DNA of 50,677 nucleotides, taken from contig JARKPU010000080.1 in the NCBI GenBank assembly GCA_029975055.1, positions 1-50,677 on the forward strand, given 5' to 3'. Position numbers and translations under genes: made by a program. Of this stretch, positions 8,095-17,630 are shown piece after piece. Under the pieces are notes generated by a model. The model saw only the letters and a list, made by a program, of their open reading frames with translations. It was not told the origin of the DNA and searched no databases. Position 1 is the first letter of the stretch; the number at the start of each line of letters is the position of its first letter. The stretch is from Anaerolinea sp. Lineage in GTDB: Bacteria; Chloroflexota; Anaerolineae; Anaerolineales; Anaerolineaceae.

Positions 8095-8312
8095 TATGGC
8101 CTCCCCTGTGTCTTGCGTTTGGCTATCCAATCAGTTATTTCCTGTTGAGTGAATTGAAGATAATCAACAATTTGGAGCGGCGGGTATTTTTGCCAGAATG
8201 CAGAAAGCAACTGCTCTGTTAATCCATTTATCTCCTCCTGCAGATCCTCATTGTCTTCGATCAATTTAAATTTGATTTGCAGTTTCTCGAATAGATCTAG
8301 ATTCTCGTCCAT
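8094..8312 (-). CDS. 72-aa helical protein, Hsp70 operon
   Basis: A small acidic, helical protein (MDENLDLFEKLQIKFKL at the start, a central QEEINGLTEQLLSAFW helix, and a basic end). GGGGGA lies 7 nt before the ATG. The gene begins 3 nt after the coiled-coil gene and its stop overlaps the next start as TAATG, so it is an integral part of the operon. There is no J-domain HPD motif and no zinc ligands. Its function is unknown. The size and position fit a small stabilising subunit of whatever complex the operon encodes. Confidence 0.8.
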   Translation of the reverse strand: MDENLDLFEKLQIKFKLIEDNEDLQEEINGLTEQLLSAFWQKYPPLQIVDYLQFTQQEITDWIAKRKTQGRP

Positions 8313-8315
8313 TTT

Positions 8316-9713
8316 TTATTCCCCCGGTTGTTCTCCATCTGGAGCGAATGTAGTCACCCTGGCTTTTAACAGGATGTTATTCCCGACCCGCCAGCCCATC
8401 CGTTGGACGCGCAGCTTAACACGTCGCTGGCCCTCTACCAGATTCGAAAAAGGAGACTCGGGTGACCAATCGTATTGAGCCAATAAATTCTCTAATCCCT
8501 CATTATCCGCATCTACGAATATCCAGGGATGCTTCTGGTCATCATACGTCATTTCTTTCTTGACAGGGAACTGCCGAGGACGCTCGTTGAAAACCCTTTC
8601 CATCCAATTCAGCATATTTTCGTATGCTGCACGTGGAGATAACCCACGATCTGGGTCAGGTTCATTTCCAGGTACCAGCATGGAAAGGTCGCTTAAGATC
8701 GTAGCCAGGCTTTTTGCCCATTCACTGGCAGCTTGTTTTCTCTCGTTTGAAGCCTGGTCACGAAGTTCGTCACGCTCTTGCGTGAGGACCTCGATCGCAT
8801 GAGCAGCCCGGATATTCTCTTGCTGGAAACCGTCCACTTTATTTTGGAGTTCGGTGATCTGCGCTTCCAATTGCTCAATCTGTTTTTTTAACGCAGTAAT
8901 TGTTTTCTCACGCGATCGGGAGACGCTTATTTCTGCATCGTATAGTTTCTCGAATTTCTCAACCTGCTTTTGCAGTTCCGTTTTCTCGGCGTCATGCTTG
9001 GCGCACGCGTCTTGTATCTGCCCAAACTGAGTTTGAATGGTTTGAGCCAATTGAGCAAGTAATGCTAAATTCTCAATAAGTGTTTTCGGTTCATTTGTCT
9101 TGGCCGCCTTCTCTTCTTTTACCGGCGCTTCTTGTTGATGCTTTTCAGAAATGGCTCTAGACTGTGCTTCCAATTCTTGGATTGGGCTTGATTGGACGGC
9201 AGCTTCCTGACGGCCTGCGCACTTTTTTCCTCTTGAGTCATCCGGCTGAGGTTCTTTCGGCTGTTGGGGGGCTGATTCCAAAGCCACTTGTAACTCGAGT
9301 TTAAGCCTTTCAACCTCTATATCTCTACTTCTTACTTTCCCTAACGCTTCGTCCAATTCCTCTCGCAGGCGGCTTATTTCTTCACGGAGGTTTTTGGCGA
9401 CATCTGCATTTTTTGATTTTCCTCGGGAGGCTCTCTGAAGCCGTTCATTATCCTGCCTGAGTTTTGCCAGCTCATCTTCCAGTTTGCAAAGCGAGGTTGA
9501 TGCAGCAATACTCTGCTCGCTAACTTCTTTAACTTTATTCTGAAGCTCTTCTATCTCCTTTTGCTTTTGGTTCAGTTCATTCTTCATAGAATTAAGTAAT
9601 GAAAGAGCGTTATCCCTCTCTTTGATTGCCTCGCTTCTTTCACGATCTAGTTTGATAATAGGGTCTTCATGGCGCGTTTCATTACGTTTCTGACCAGACT
9701 TTTTTTGTACCAT
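8316..9713 (-). CDS. Long coiled-coil protein with GrpE-like C-terminus
   Basis: A 465-aa protein. Residues from about 15 to 160 and 200 to 345 are strongly charged heptad-like coiled coil, separated by a Pro/Gln/Glu-rich link. A helical stretch then includes WAKSLATILSDLSML and ENMLNWMERVF. The C-terminus contains RVQRMGWRVGNNILLKARV, which follows the GrpE beta-domain pattern (GY-x-hydrophobic-x-x-RVLRPAxV). GrpE proteins are usually about 200 aa with a long N-terminal helix dimer. This would be an enlarged nucleotide-exchange factor for the Hsp70 three genes downstream. It also carries HPWIFVDADN, similar to a motif near the Hsp70 C-terminus. The ATG is 2 nt after the MBL stop, with GGAG upstream. 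The GrpE link is made by eye and is moderately certain. Confidence 0.85.
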   Translation of the reverse strand: MVQKKSGQKRNETRHEDPIIKLDRERSEAIKERDNALSLLNSMKNELNQKQKEIEELQNKVKEVSEQSIAASTSLCKLEDELAKLRQDNERLQRASRGKSKNADVAKNLREEISRLREELDEALGKVRSRDIEVERLKLELQVALESAPQQPKEPQPDDSRGKKCAGRQEAAVQSSPIQELEAQSRAISEKHQQEAPVKEEKAAKTNEPKTLIENLALLAQLAQTIQTQFGQIQDACAKHDAEKTELQKQVEKFEKLYDAEISVSRSREKTITALKKQIEQLEAQITELQNKVDGFQQENIRAAHAIEVLTQERDELRDQASNERKQAASEWAKSLATILSDLSMLVPGNEPDPDRGLSPRAAYENMLNWMERVFNERPRQFPVKKEMTYDDQKHPWIFVDADNEGLENLLAQYDWSPESPFSNLVEGQRRVKLRVQRMGWRVGNNILLKARVTTFAPDGEQPGE

Positions 9714-9715
9714 TG

Positions 9716-10969
9716 TTAATTCTCCATTCTGGGAATGATGATTTTTCTACCAAGATCGAGCAGGGTTCTTTCCAAGAGGGTGTTATAGCCGTGATAGATG
9801 ACTAGATCAGCGCAGCAGACACCTACTGCGAAGGCCAACTGCTCTCCCAAGCCGGCGTGAGTATAAATCGCCGGCTTTGAAAGATGAACGGATTTTGGCT
9901 TTTTGTTAAGTGAAGAGATTGAATCTATGTTTCCTTCAGGCATAATGATGATGCCTTTCGCCGGTAGTGGGTCATGAGCCTCTGCGAATGGCAATCGCCA
10001 GGGATCTGAAGTAGTGTTGAGCGCTCTCCTGTACTGGTCCGAGATAGTCGCGACGGAGTCTTTAAGGTACACAACAAGGTTGGGAACCCCCCCTGCCCGT
10101 TGGGTCATAACCAGCGCTGCGTAAGCTTCCTGAGCCTGCCCGAGGGATTGGATTGGAACGATAATCTGTTGAGCTCCGCAACTGTATGCCTCTGCGACAG
10201 CATTCAAGAATTGAGTTCTGGCAGCTCGTACATCGACTGGTGGGAACCAATCTGAAACGCCACCGCTTGATGCCATAAAAACTAAGCTGTATTCACCGCC
10301 GGGAATATCCGCACCCTTAAGCCCGCCGACTTCGCGGAGGGCAAAATCGCCCGTGATAAGGACTCGTTCTTGACCCGCCTTGATTTCGATCATTGAAGCC
10401 CCCAGCAGATGGCCTGCCGGCAGCATGCAAACCTCCACATCCTGTATCTTGCGCACCTCACCAAAATCTAGGAGGATGGTGCGTTGTAGACATGCTTGGA
10501 GCAAGTAATTGTGTTCTGCATGGTTGGCGAGAAGGTCCGCGGTTTGCGTGGACATCAGTATTCGTGTATCTGGAAACAATGCGGACCAGGCAGGTAGCCG
10601 GGCAGTATGATCGTGGTGGGCATGGGTCACCAGGATCAGATCAGGTGCCGCTTTCGGTGTTGGCGCGAGAGGACCCGGGTCGATCCAGATGGACAGCCCA
10701 TTGACTTCCAGGCAAATGGCTGCTCCCCAGGTCTGCGCTCGCCAGTTTTTTGCCGGCTGCGGAGCCTGAGCTGGCTTTTGCTGCCGCCACCACTCCAGAT
10801 CGTGGACATATGGAGCAATAAATGACCAGGGGAGGCCTTCTTGTCGCAAATTTTCCGCATCTGAGCCCGTGATACCGCCATCCTGTAAATAACAATCCAA
10901 CTGGCGAAGGGGTCCATTTGGAGGTCTAGGATAAGGAAAATAAGGAGTAGGGTTATGCATGGTTTCCAT
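9716..10969 (-). CDS. Metallo-beta-lactamase-fold protein of the beta-CASP type (putative ribonuclease)
   Basis: A 417-aa protein. After a variable N-terminus of about 85 residues comes an MBL core: WIDPG, the metal motif THAHHDHTA (HxHxDH intact), PAGHLLGAS (third-site His) and LITGDF (Asp). The C-terminal part has YTHAGLGEQLAF and LVIYHGY, which match beta-CASP motifs B and C (His of GHA and of VHG). All metal ligands therefore seem present, and the protein should be an active hydrolase acting on RNA or another nucleic acid, like CPSF73 or RNase J relatives. Its end is IIIPRMEN. The first ATG overlaps the preceding gene by 17 nt; a second ATG 9 nt later would give the ATGCATAA overlap also seen at the Hsp70/408-aa junction. 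It is soluble and cytoplasmic. The combination with an Hsp70 is unusual. Confidence 0.88.
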   Translation of the reverse strand: METMHNPTPYFPYPRPPNGPLRQLDCYLQDGGITGSDAENLRQEGLPWSFIAPYVHDLEWWRQQKPAQAPQPAKNWRAQTWGAAICLEVNGLSIWIDPGPLAPTPKAAPDLILVTHAHHDHTARLPAWSALFPDTRILMSTQTADLLANHAEHNYLLQACLQRTILLDFGEVRKIQDVEVCMLPAGHLLGASMIEIKAGQERVLITGDFALREVGGLKGADIPGGEYSLVFMASSGGVSDWFPPVDVRAARTQFLNAVAEAYSCGAQQIIVPIQSLGQAQEAYAALVMTQRAGGVPNLVVYLKDSVATISDQYRRALNTTSDPWRLPFAEAHDPLPAKGIIIMPEGNIDSISSLNKKPKSVHLSKPAIYTHAGLGEQLAFAVGVCCADLVIYHGYNTLLERTLLDLGRKIIIPRMEN

Positions 10970-12104
10970 TCATGACGAAGAAGGTATCCCAGGCTTCGAC
11001 CAGTTTATGCGCCGCGGCTATTGGATCCGTAGATTGCAACTGGCGAGCATCAGCGATCAATGTGAACCAGCGCGATAAGGCCGGTTGAGATTCATCTACC
11101 GACACTGTAAATGGTTGTGGGGTGCGTGCGGCAATCTCGGCTAACAGGGGTAGAGCTTCTTGCGGGCAATCTAATGTTAACCGTTCAACTGCCTGGCGAG
11201 TAAAGTCATCCATTCGGTTATTCTCTAACGCATATCGAACGACCTCAACCCAAATGGGGGCCACTGTCGCTTTTTGAAGAGCAAGTAAAAAGTGGAGAGA
11301 GGATTCTGCTTGTTTCACTAACCCCATGTTTCTTAACAGAACCTGTTCCTGGTCATTAGCTTTTTTCTTCGCAGCCTCAAATTCCTTAATTTTCCCATGA
11401 ACAGAGGCTTCTAACGCTTGTTTCTTCTGCTCTAGATTCTTTTGTTCCACATTCAGGCGTGTAATTTCTTGGTTGGCCTGCTCGATTTGTTTGTTTAGCC
11501 CTATAAGCTGTTCCTCGATTTCCGCCCGTTCTTGTTTCAACTGGTCAATGGAAAGAACATGGTAGTCCTTTTGCATTCTACGCTCAAGGTTTGCGATATT
11601 TTTCTGTACCTCAATAGCGTAATTTGAAGAGCCATTCTTCGTGTAACAATCACTTGCGATGGTGTAGCTTTTAATAGCGTTAGCATAATCTCCAATCGAT
11701 TCGTAATATTGCGCGTACATTACATGGTAATCGCTGTAGAATGACGCGTATCTTTTCATCTTGGAGGCATCTTGGGGTGTATTGCTTATTGTTCTGCGGG
11801 CTTCCTCAAGTTTCGCGGCGATTCGCTTTAAATGCTGCTCTTTTCGCTTCGGGTCTTTTTCTATTCGCGATACCAGTGAAAGGACCCGAATTGCATCCCA
11901 GGGGTAATTCTTATTTACCAAGACCCAAATGACACGTAATAGTTCATGCCCTTGAGGCGAGTCTAAATTTTTTTCTGCTTCGGCATACAGCATCTCTTTA
12001 TCTTCCATGGGAATCTGGTCCCAGAGATATTTTGCCGCTACCGTGCTGTGAGGAACGTTTTGCTTAATTTGACCGATGATTTCCGACGCTAATTGATGCA
12101 TCAT
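10953..12104 (-). CDS. TPR/coiled-coil protein, first gene of the Hsp70 operon
   Basis: A 383-aa protein. The N-terminal half is helical and includes a TPR-like pair (MYAQYYESIGDYANAIKSY). Residues about 180-270 form a coiled coil (LKQERAEIEEQLIGLNKQ and following). The C-terminal part is helical again. There is no catalytic motif or membrane segment. Two successive ATG codons begin the gene (12104 and 12101). GGAG at 12108-12111 is better spaced for the second. As first gene it marks the operon's 5' end, and a short inverted repeat lies just upstream. It is probably a protein-protein interaction scaffold; no family is recognised. Confidence 0.85.
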   Translation of the reverse strand: MMHQLASEIIGQIKQNVPHSTVAAKYLWDQIPMEDKEMLYAEAEKNLDSPQGHELLRVIWVLVNKNYPWDAIRVLSLVSRIEKDPKRKEQHLKRIAAKLEEARRTISNTPQDASKMKRYASFYSDYHVMYAQYYESIGDYANAIKSYTIASDCYTKNGSSNYAIEVQKNIANLERRMQKDYHVLSIDQLKQERAEIEEQLIGLNKQIEQANQEITRLNVEQKNLEQKKQALEASVHGKIKEFEAAKKKANDQEQVLLRNMGLVKQAESSLHFLLALQKATVAPIWVEVVRYALENNRMDDFTRQAVERLTLDCPQEALPLLAEIAARTPQPFTVSVDESQPALSRWFTLIADARQLQSTDPIAAAHKLVEAWDTFFVMNGNHA

Positions 12105-12604
12105 TTACTCCATTTGATAATCAATTCAATCTTGGCCGGTTACCACTTTCTATCCGCCGCTGGCTGCTCGTTGGATCCGTTTTGTCGCTTTTAATCGTGT
12201 ATGTAGTTTCTCGAATGCTTATTTCCTGTTTCAAATTCAGGAAAAATTCATTGCTTTTGCATCAGGCACCAACCGTTTCCGGGTTTATGTGCCAAAGATA
12301 ACTCCTTCGTGCGTCTCAAGCGAGATTGGGCCTTATCGTTTTTTTTTTCGCTTTCTCGACAGTTGATCTCTGATCAGAGATACCCATCTGGGAATTACAT
12401 CCCTTTTCTCGATCATTGAGTGAATTCTTCTACTTTTTATGCTGGGTTTCCGAATGATAAGAGAAAGGGGCATAAGTTCAGGTATTCTGTGATTTGAAAA
12501 GGTAAAACGGCCCATATTTTCAAACTGTAGATCAATGTGACACAATCTGTTAGCCCTCATCCCCTAAAAAGGGGAGAGGGGAAGTTGTGATCATTTCATG
12601 CTGA
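12105..12604. other. AT-rich non-coding stretch upstream of the Hsp70 operon
   Basis: This should hold the operon promoter, but I see no convincing -35/-10 pair on the minus strand close to 12104. Visible structure: an inverted repeat TTGATAATCAA at 12114-12124, directly before the Shine-Dalgarno and so a possible operator; a 7-bp hairpin at 12222-12244; and a run of T residues near 12340. A weak open frame at 12333-12560 (minus) is too AT-rich and has no ribosome-binding site, so it is not called. Confidence 0.5.
12551..12585. repeat. Short inverted repeat, CCCCT-AAAAA-GGGG type
   Basis: CCCTCATCCCCTAAAAAGGG is followed by GAGAGGGG and forms a small hairpin flanked by complementary C- and G-rich runs. 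Such C-rich/G-rich intergenic repeats are often dispersed through a genome. It could equally act as a weak terminator for the HTH relic to its right. Confidence 0.4.
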
Positions 12605-12756
12605 TCAATCTAATCGAGAATAGATCGCGTTCTGGTGCTTTCCCACCTTGAAATATGGCAATTTGTGATCCTAAGAAATTGATAGATTGATGAAAGAGGT
12701 ATGCATAATAACGTAGCGACCTCGTCGGCAGTCAGGAATCGATTAACCTCTGTCAC
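12605..12756 (-). pseudogene. Frameshifted excisionase-like HTH (HTH_17) gene
   Basis: On the minus strand a GTG with a perfect GGGGAGGTGA upstream opens MTEVNRFLTADEVATLL then CIPLSSIYQFLR, the start of a MerR-like excisionase DNA-binding domain. Loss of one base near 12670 shifts the frame. The adjacent frame continues with DHKLPYFKVGKH and ends RLD then a stop. This gives the expected second half (the family pattern is KLPAFKVGKHWRF). Reading straight on in the first frame also stops, about 16 codons later, after unrelated residues. Together the two frames give about 50 aa, the usual size for Xis-like proteins. The well-kept ribosome-binding site suggests recent decay. Its position between the AT-rich operon and the tRNA 3' end fits an integrated element. 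Confidence 0.72.
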
Positions 12757-13047
12757 CTGGATCACCTCCCCTAAGTTTTTTTACCGCTCTTTATAATTAT
12801 AACACCAAGAAAATAACCGTCATATTACTTATTATTTACTTTTTTGTGACAATTGCATGGATTTTAACAGGAACAGAAAGGCCGCGGATCATTTTCGCAG
12901 CTTCATGACCTGCCCCCATTCTATGTACCACTCCTTTGATAGGGTTTGAGTTACCGCGGTCGCGGCGAATGGAAATATTAATTGCATCCCAACTGCACCC
13001 CGAAAAACTACCCGCCGATTTAATTTCACCCCGACCCGTATATATGG
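12757..13047. other. AT-rich non-coding stretch between the HTH relic and the tRNA hairpin
   Basis: Contains a palindromic TTATAATTATAA near 12795, which could be a -10 box on either strand and would serve the excisionase relic. Nothing else is recognisable. Composition changes back to GC-rich from about 12880. Confidence 0.45.
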
Positions 13048-13075
13048 CATGTGCCGGTCATTCGACCGGCACATG
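13048..13075 (-). terminator. Strong hairpin just 3' of the tRNA gene
   Basis: CATGTGCCGGTC and its exact complement are separated by only 4 nt, giving a 12-bp stem beginning 6 nt past the tRNA 3' end. There is no T run, so it is either a factor-assisted terminator, a processing signal, or an inverted-repeat end left by an integrated element. Confidence 0.5.
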
Positions 13076-13080
13076 TGCTG

Positions 13081-13154
13081 CGCCCCCGGCGGGACTCGAA
13101 CCCACAACCTACTGATTCGAAGTCAGGCGCTCTGTCCACTTGAGCTACGGGGGC
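13081..13154 (-). tRNA. tRNA-Arg (anticodon TCG)
   Basis: A complete cloverleaf on the minus strand: acceptor GCCCCCG paired with CGGGGGC, D arm AGCTCAAGTGGACAGAGCG, anticodon loop CTTCGAA with anticodon TCG (reads CGA, Arg), and T arm GTGGGTTCGAGTCCCGC. CCA is not encoded. The outermost anticodon-stem pair is a C/T mismatch. Its 3' end faces the AT-rich region, the side on which integrated elements usually lie. Confidence 0.95.
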
Positions 13155-13162
13155 GTGGCTTC

Positions 13163-13168
13163 ATTATA
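13163..13168 (-). promoter_or_regulatory. -10 box of the tRNA-Arg promoter
   Basis: A perfect TATAAT on the minus strand, 8 nt before the tRNA 5' end. No good -35 hexamer is visible. Confidence 0.5.
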
Positions 13169-13198
13169 CTGTAATCGCGCCGTTTCGAGTAGCGCTTC

Positions 13199-13618
13199 TT
13201 ACTTCACCACCAGCACCGGCACCTTCGCCAGGCTGACCACTTTCTGCGATTGGCTCCCCAGCAGCAGCCCGCTCAGCGCCCCTTGCCCGCGCGAGCCCAT
13301 CACGATCAGGTCGCATCCGCGCGTCTCGGCCACGTCGATGATGCTCTCCGCCGGCGGGCCAAACAGCAATTCGCGGTGGATAACCGCCGAGCTGCCGATC
13401 AACGCGCTGCCTTCATCGAGCAGCGCCGAACCGGCCAGCGTCTGCTCGGCGATCCATTGGTCGGCGATGGCCTGGCCCATCGTGCCGGGAACCGACCCCA
13501 TGGCGCACACCAGCCAGATTTCCGTGCCCGCCTGCTCGCGGGCCATATCGCCTGCCAGAATGGCGGCGCGCTTTGACCATTCCGAGCTGTCGTATGCCAC
13601 AACAATGCGTTTGAACAT
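13199..13618 (-). CDS. Universal stress protein (UspA family)
   Basis: A 139-aa single-domain Usp. It begins MFKRIVVAYDSSEWSKRA, with the Asp typical of the first strand, and has the ATP-binding signature GSRGQGALSGLLLGSQSQKV near the C-terminus (G-2x-G-9x-G-S pattern), so it belongs to the ATP-binding UspA/MJ0577 group. The strand VPVLVVK closes the fold. A GGAGGC Shine-Dalgarno precedes the ATG. A TATAAT at 13651-13656 (minus strand) probably belongs to its own promoter. It lies downstream of copA but is separated by a terminator, so it is likely expressed alone. Confidence 0.93.
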   Translation of the reverse strand: MFKRIVVAYDSSEWSKRAAILAGDMAREQAGTEIWLVCAMGSVPGTMGQAIADQWIAEQTLAGSALLDEGSALIGSSAVIHRELLFGPPAESIIDVAETRGCDLIVMGSRGQGALSGLLLGSQSQKVVSLAKVPVLVVK

Positions 13619-13676
13619 CGTTGCCTCCCTCCTCTTACGGTTCTACATTTATTATAGCGACCGAAGATTAAATCGA

Positions 13677-13706
13677 AAGGCCCGCCTTTGTTGGTGGGCG
13701 GGCCTT
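13677..13706 (-). terminator. Terminator after copA
   Basis: AAGGCCCGCC, a 10-nt loop, then GGCGGGCCTT: a 10-bp GC-rich stem 19 nt beyond the copA stop, followed on the minus strand by a T-rich stretch (TTTCGATTT). Confidence 0.7.
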
Positions 13707-13724
13707 CAAGGGTCTGCGGAACCT

Positions 13725-16148
<2,424 letters not shown>

Positions 16149-16171
16149 GCCATTCTCCATGTATAGTCAAC

Positions 16172-16214
16172 GAACGGGCCTGTACCTGGGGTTCCCCAAG
16201 CCACAGGCCCGTTC
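16172..16214 (-). promoter_or_regulatory. Hairpin between copZ and copA
   Basis: GAACGGGCCTGT pairs with ACAGGCCCGTTC across a 19-nt loop. There is no T run after it on the minus strand, so it is more likely an mRNA processing or stabilising element that sets the copZ:copA ratio than a full terminator. Confidence 0.45.
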
Positions 16215-16266
16215 AAACCAATAAGGTTATTCAAGCCGGTTGAAACGGCCAGAATACAAAGGAAGA

Positions 16267-16476
16267 TCAGGAGAGCGCTGGCGGGTAATTGATATCCGTC
16301 AGGGTGGCGACGATCTGCTCTTCGGTGGCGGGGGCGTCGAACGTGATGACGGTTTGCTTGGTGTCTTTATCGGCTTTGACGTTCACCACGCCGGCCAGCT
16401 CGGAGACTTCGCTGGTGATGGTGTGCACGCAGTGGTTGCAGCTGATATTGGGGATGGTGTAAGTAACGGTTTTCAT
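16267..16476 (-). CDS. copZ: Copper chaperone (heavy-metal-associated domain)
   Basis: A 69-aa single HMA domain that carries Cu(I) to CopA. The metal site is ISCNHCVHTI near residue 10-20, a CxxC variant with an extra His (CNHC). The start is fixed by GGAGGT 5 nt upstream. It lies between csoR and copA on the same strand, 37 nt after csoR. Confidence 0.93.
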   Translation of the reverse strand: MKTVTYTIPNISCNHCVHTITSEVSELAGVVNVKADKDTKQTVITFDAPATEEQIVATLTDINYPPALS

Positions 16477-16513
16477 CAATACCTCCAAATGAATGATGGG
16501 TCGATGGTGCGCC

Positions 16514-16786
16514 TCAAGAACGGGTGGATGCCTCGAAGACGCTGCTGATTTCCTTGAGCACCCGCTCACGCTCGCCGGGGTCTTCACCGCGCACGGCGGT
16601 GATGACGCAGGAGTTGAGGTGATGATCGAGCAACTGGGTGCTGACTTTATTCAGCGAAGCCTGCACGGCCTGGATCTGGCGGATGATGTCGATGCAGTAA
16701 GCGCCATCTTCCAGCATGCGTTGGATGCCGCGCAGGTGCCCTTCGGCGATTTTCAAACGGTGAACAGCGTCTTCTCGTCCGTCCAT
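16514..16786 (-). CDS. csoR: Copper-sensing repressor, CsoR family
   Basis: A 90-aa all-helical DUF156 repressor. The Cu(I) ligands in CsoR are Cys-His-Cys. Here GAYCIDIIRQIQAV supplies the first Cys and DHHLNSC supplies the His and second Cys. The start ATG at 16786 follows an AGAGG site; a longer in-frame extension would read into the operator. The gene heads the copper operon and should repress it, releasing DNA when copper is bound. Confidence 0.92.
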   Translation of the reverse strand: MDGREDAVHRLKIAEGHLRGIQRMLEDGAYCIDIIRQIQAVQASLNKVSTQLLDHHLNSCVITAVRGEDPGERERVLKEISSVFEASTRS

Positions 16787-16801
16787 GGGTTGCCTCTTGG
16801 A

Positions 16802-16825
16802 TACCCCACCCCCCTGGGGGGGGTA
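16802..16825. promoter_or_regulatory. CsoR-type operator
   Basis: TACCCC and GGGGTA flank a C-run/G-run core, 15 nt upstream of csoR and just downstream of its -10 box. This G/C-tract pseudo-palindrome with TA ends is the known operator form for the CsoR/RcnR family. Confidence 0.8.
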
Positions 16826-16834
16826 ATCACACAT

Positions 16835-16862
16835 ATTATATCCTAACTGTGGAATTAATCAA
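16835..16862 (-). promoter_or_regulatory. Promoter of csoR-copZ-copA
   Basis: On the minus strand TTGATT, a 16-nt spacer and TATAAT (16840-16835). The transcription start would fall at the edge of the operator. Confidence 0.65.
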
Positions 16863-16972
16863 GAGGTTTTCATTAGGATTCTATTAATATCCGGGCACGG
16901 CGCAACCCGGCGCCGAAAGGCGCGTATATAGAGTAGTGCAAAACTTAAAACCTTTGAACCTGGAGGCCTGTT

Positions 16973-17218
16973 ATGTCTGACGCTGTGAAGAAACTTTACC
17001 GCTCGCGGAAGAACCGCATGCTGGCCGGTGTTTGCGCGGGGTTGGCAGATTATATGGGCGTCGATGCGACGATTATTCGCCTGTTGGCCGTCGTCTCGCT
17101 GCTCATCTCCGTCGGCACTTCCGCGTTTGTGTACCTGGTGTTCTGGTTGATCATCCCGGAAGAGCCTGAGATGAGCGCGGGCACCGTGGTGGATGTGGAT
17201 GTGAAGAAAGAAGAGTAA
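16973..17218 (+). CDS. PspC-domain protein
   Basis: An 81-aa small membrane protein: a basic N-terminus with LYRSRKNRMLAGVCAGLADY, the hallmark of PspC domains, then one long hydrophobic segment (about residues 35-60, ending LVFWLIIPEEPE) and an acidic tail. PspC proteins act in envelope stress responses. Single-gene stand-alone members like this are common and their roles vary. CTGGAGG lies 6 nt before the ATG. It is transcribed away from csoR and ends at its own terminator. Confidence 0.9.
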   Translation: MSDAVKKLYRSRKNRMLAGVCAGLADYMGVDATIIRLLAVVSLLISVGTSAFVYLVFWLIIPEEPEMSAGTVVDVDVKKEE

Positions 17219-17224
17219 ATCAAG

Positions 17225-17255
17225 AAAGGCGGCCGTTCAAAATGGCCGCCTTTTT
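17225..17255 (+). terminator. Intrinsic terminator after the PspC gene
   Basis: AAAGGCGGCC, a 9-nt loop, GGCCGCC and five T residues. The A/T flanks make it usable from both directions, so it could also end the minus-strand YrdB gene. Confidence 0.9.
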
Positions 17256-17261
17256 GATTCC

Positions 17262-17630
17262 TCAATTCCGGCCAAGCAGCCGGATCACGCGCTCGTACAT
17301 GAGCAGATAATCCACCAGCACCAGCAGGCCAAGCGCGATGGCCAGTTGAGGGCGACCAATGGATGCCAGTGCGGCGCCGGCCAGCGCGAACAGACCCAGC
17401 TCGAGGGCCAGCCGCACCGCGCCTGGGATGGCGACCACCGCCGGGCCGGGGTCGTTCGGCACCCGGAAGACGCCCCAGGCGATGGCGCCGAGCAGCGGCA
17501 GCCCGATGCCGAGGAGGGCCCGGGCAGGCCAGCTTTGGCCCGTGCGGAACCCCCAGACGCCCAGCGCCGCCAGGATGCCAAGCTCGAGGAGAAAATGCAG
17601 CCCCAGGCCGGCAGTTTTAATCATCGACAT
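17262..17630 (-). CDS. YrdB-like (DUF2568) membrane protein
   Basis: A 122-aa protein with four hydrophobic segments, a Trp/Gly-rich second segment (LGVWGFRTG) and the VFRVPNDPGPAV motif typical of the YrdB/DUF2568 family. Its function is unknown. Its start overlaps the end of the TetR gene by 14 nt, so it is the third member of the hydrolase-TetR-YrdB unit. Confidence 0.8.
   Translation of the reverse strand: MSMIKTAGLGLHFLLELGILAALGVWGFRTGQSWPARALLGIGLPLLGAIAWGVFRVPNDPGPAVVAIPGAVRLALELGLFALAGAALASIGRPQLAIALGLLVLVDYLLMYERVIRLLGRN

Noticed and set aside
12333..12560. 75-codon minus-strand frame in the AT-rich gap
   Set aside because: No ribosome-binding site, no recognisable motif, very basic low-complexity end; likely chance.
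13048..13075. Riboswitch or small RNA beside the tRNA
   Set aside because: Only a single perfect hairpin is present, with no conserved core or further helices.
3874..13080. A direct repeat of the tRNA-Arg 3' end marking the far side of an integrated element
   Set aside because: I looked for the CCCCCGGCGGGACTCGAACC segment between 3874 and 4304 and saw no copy, so no attachment-site pair is claimed.
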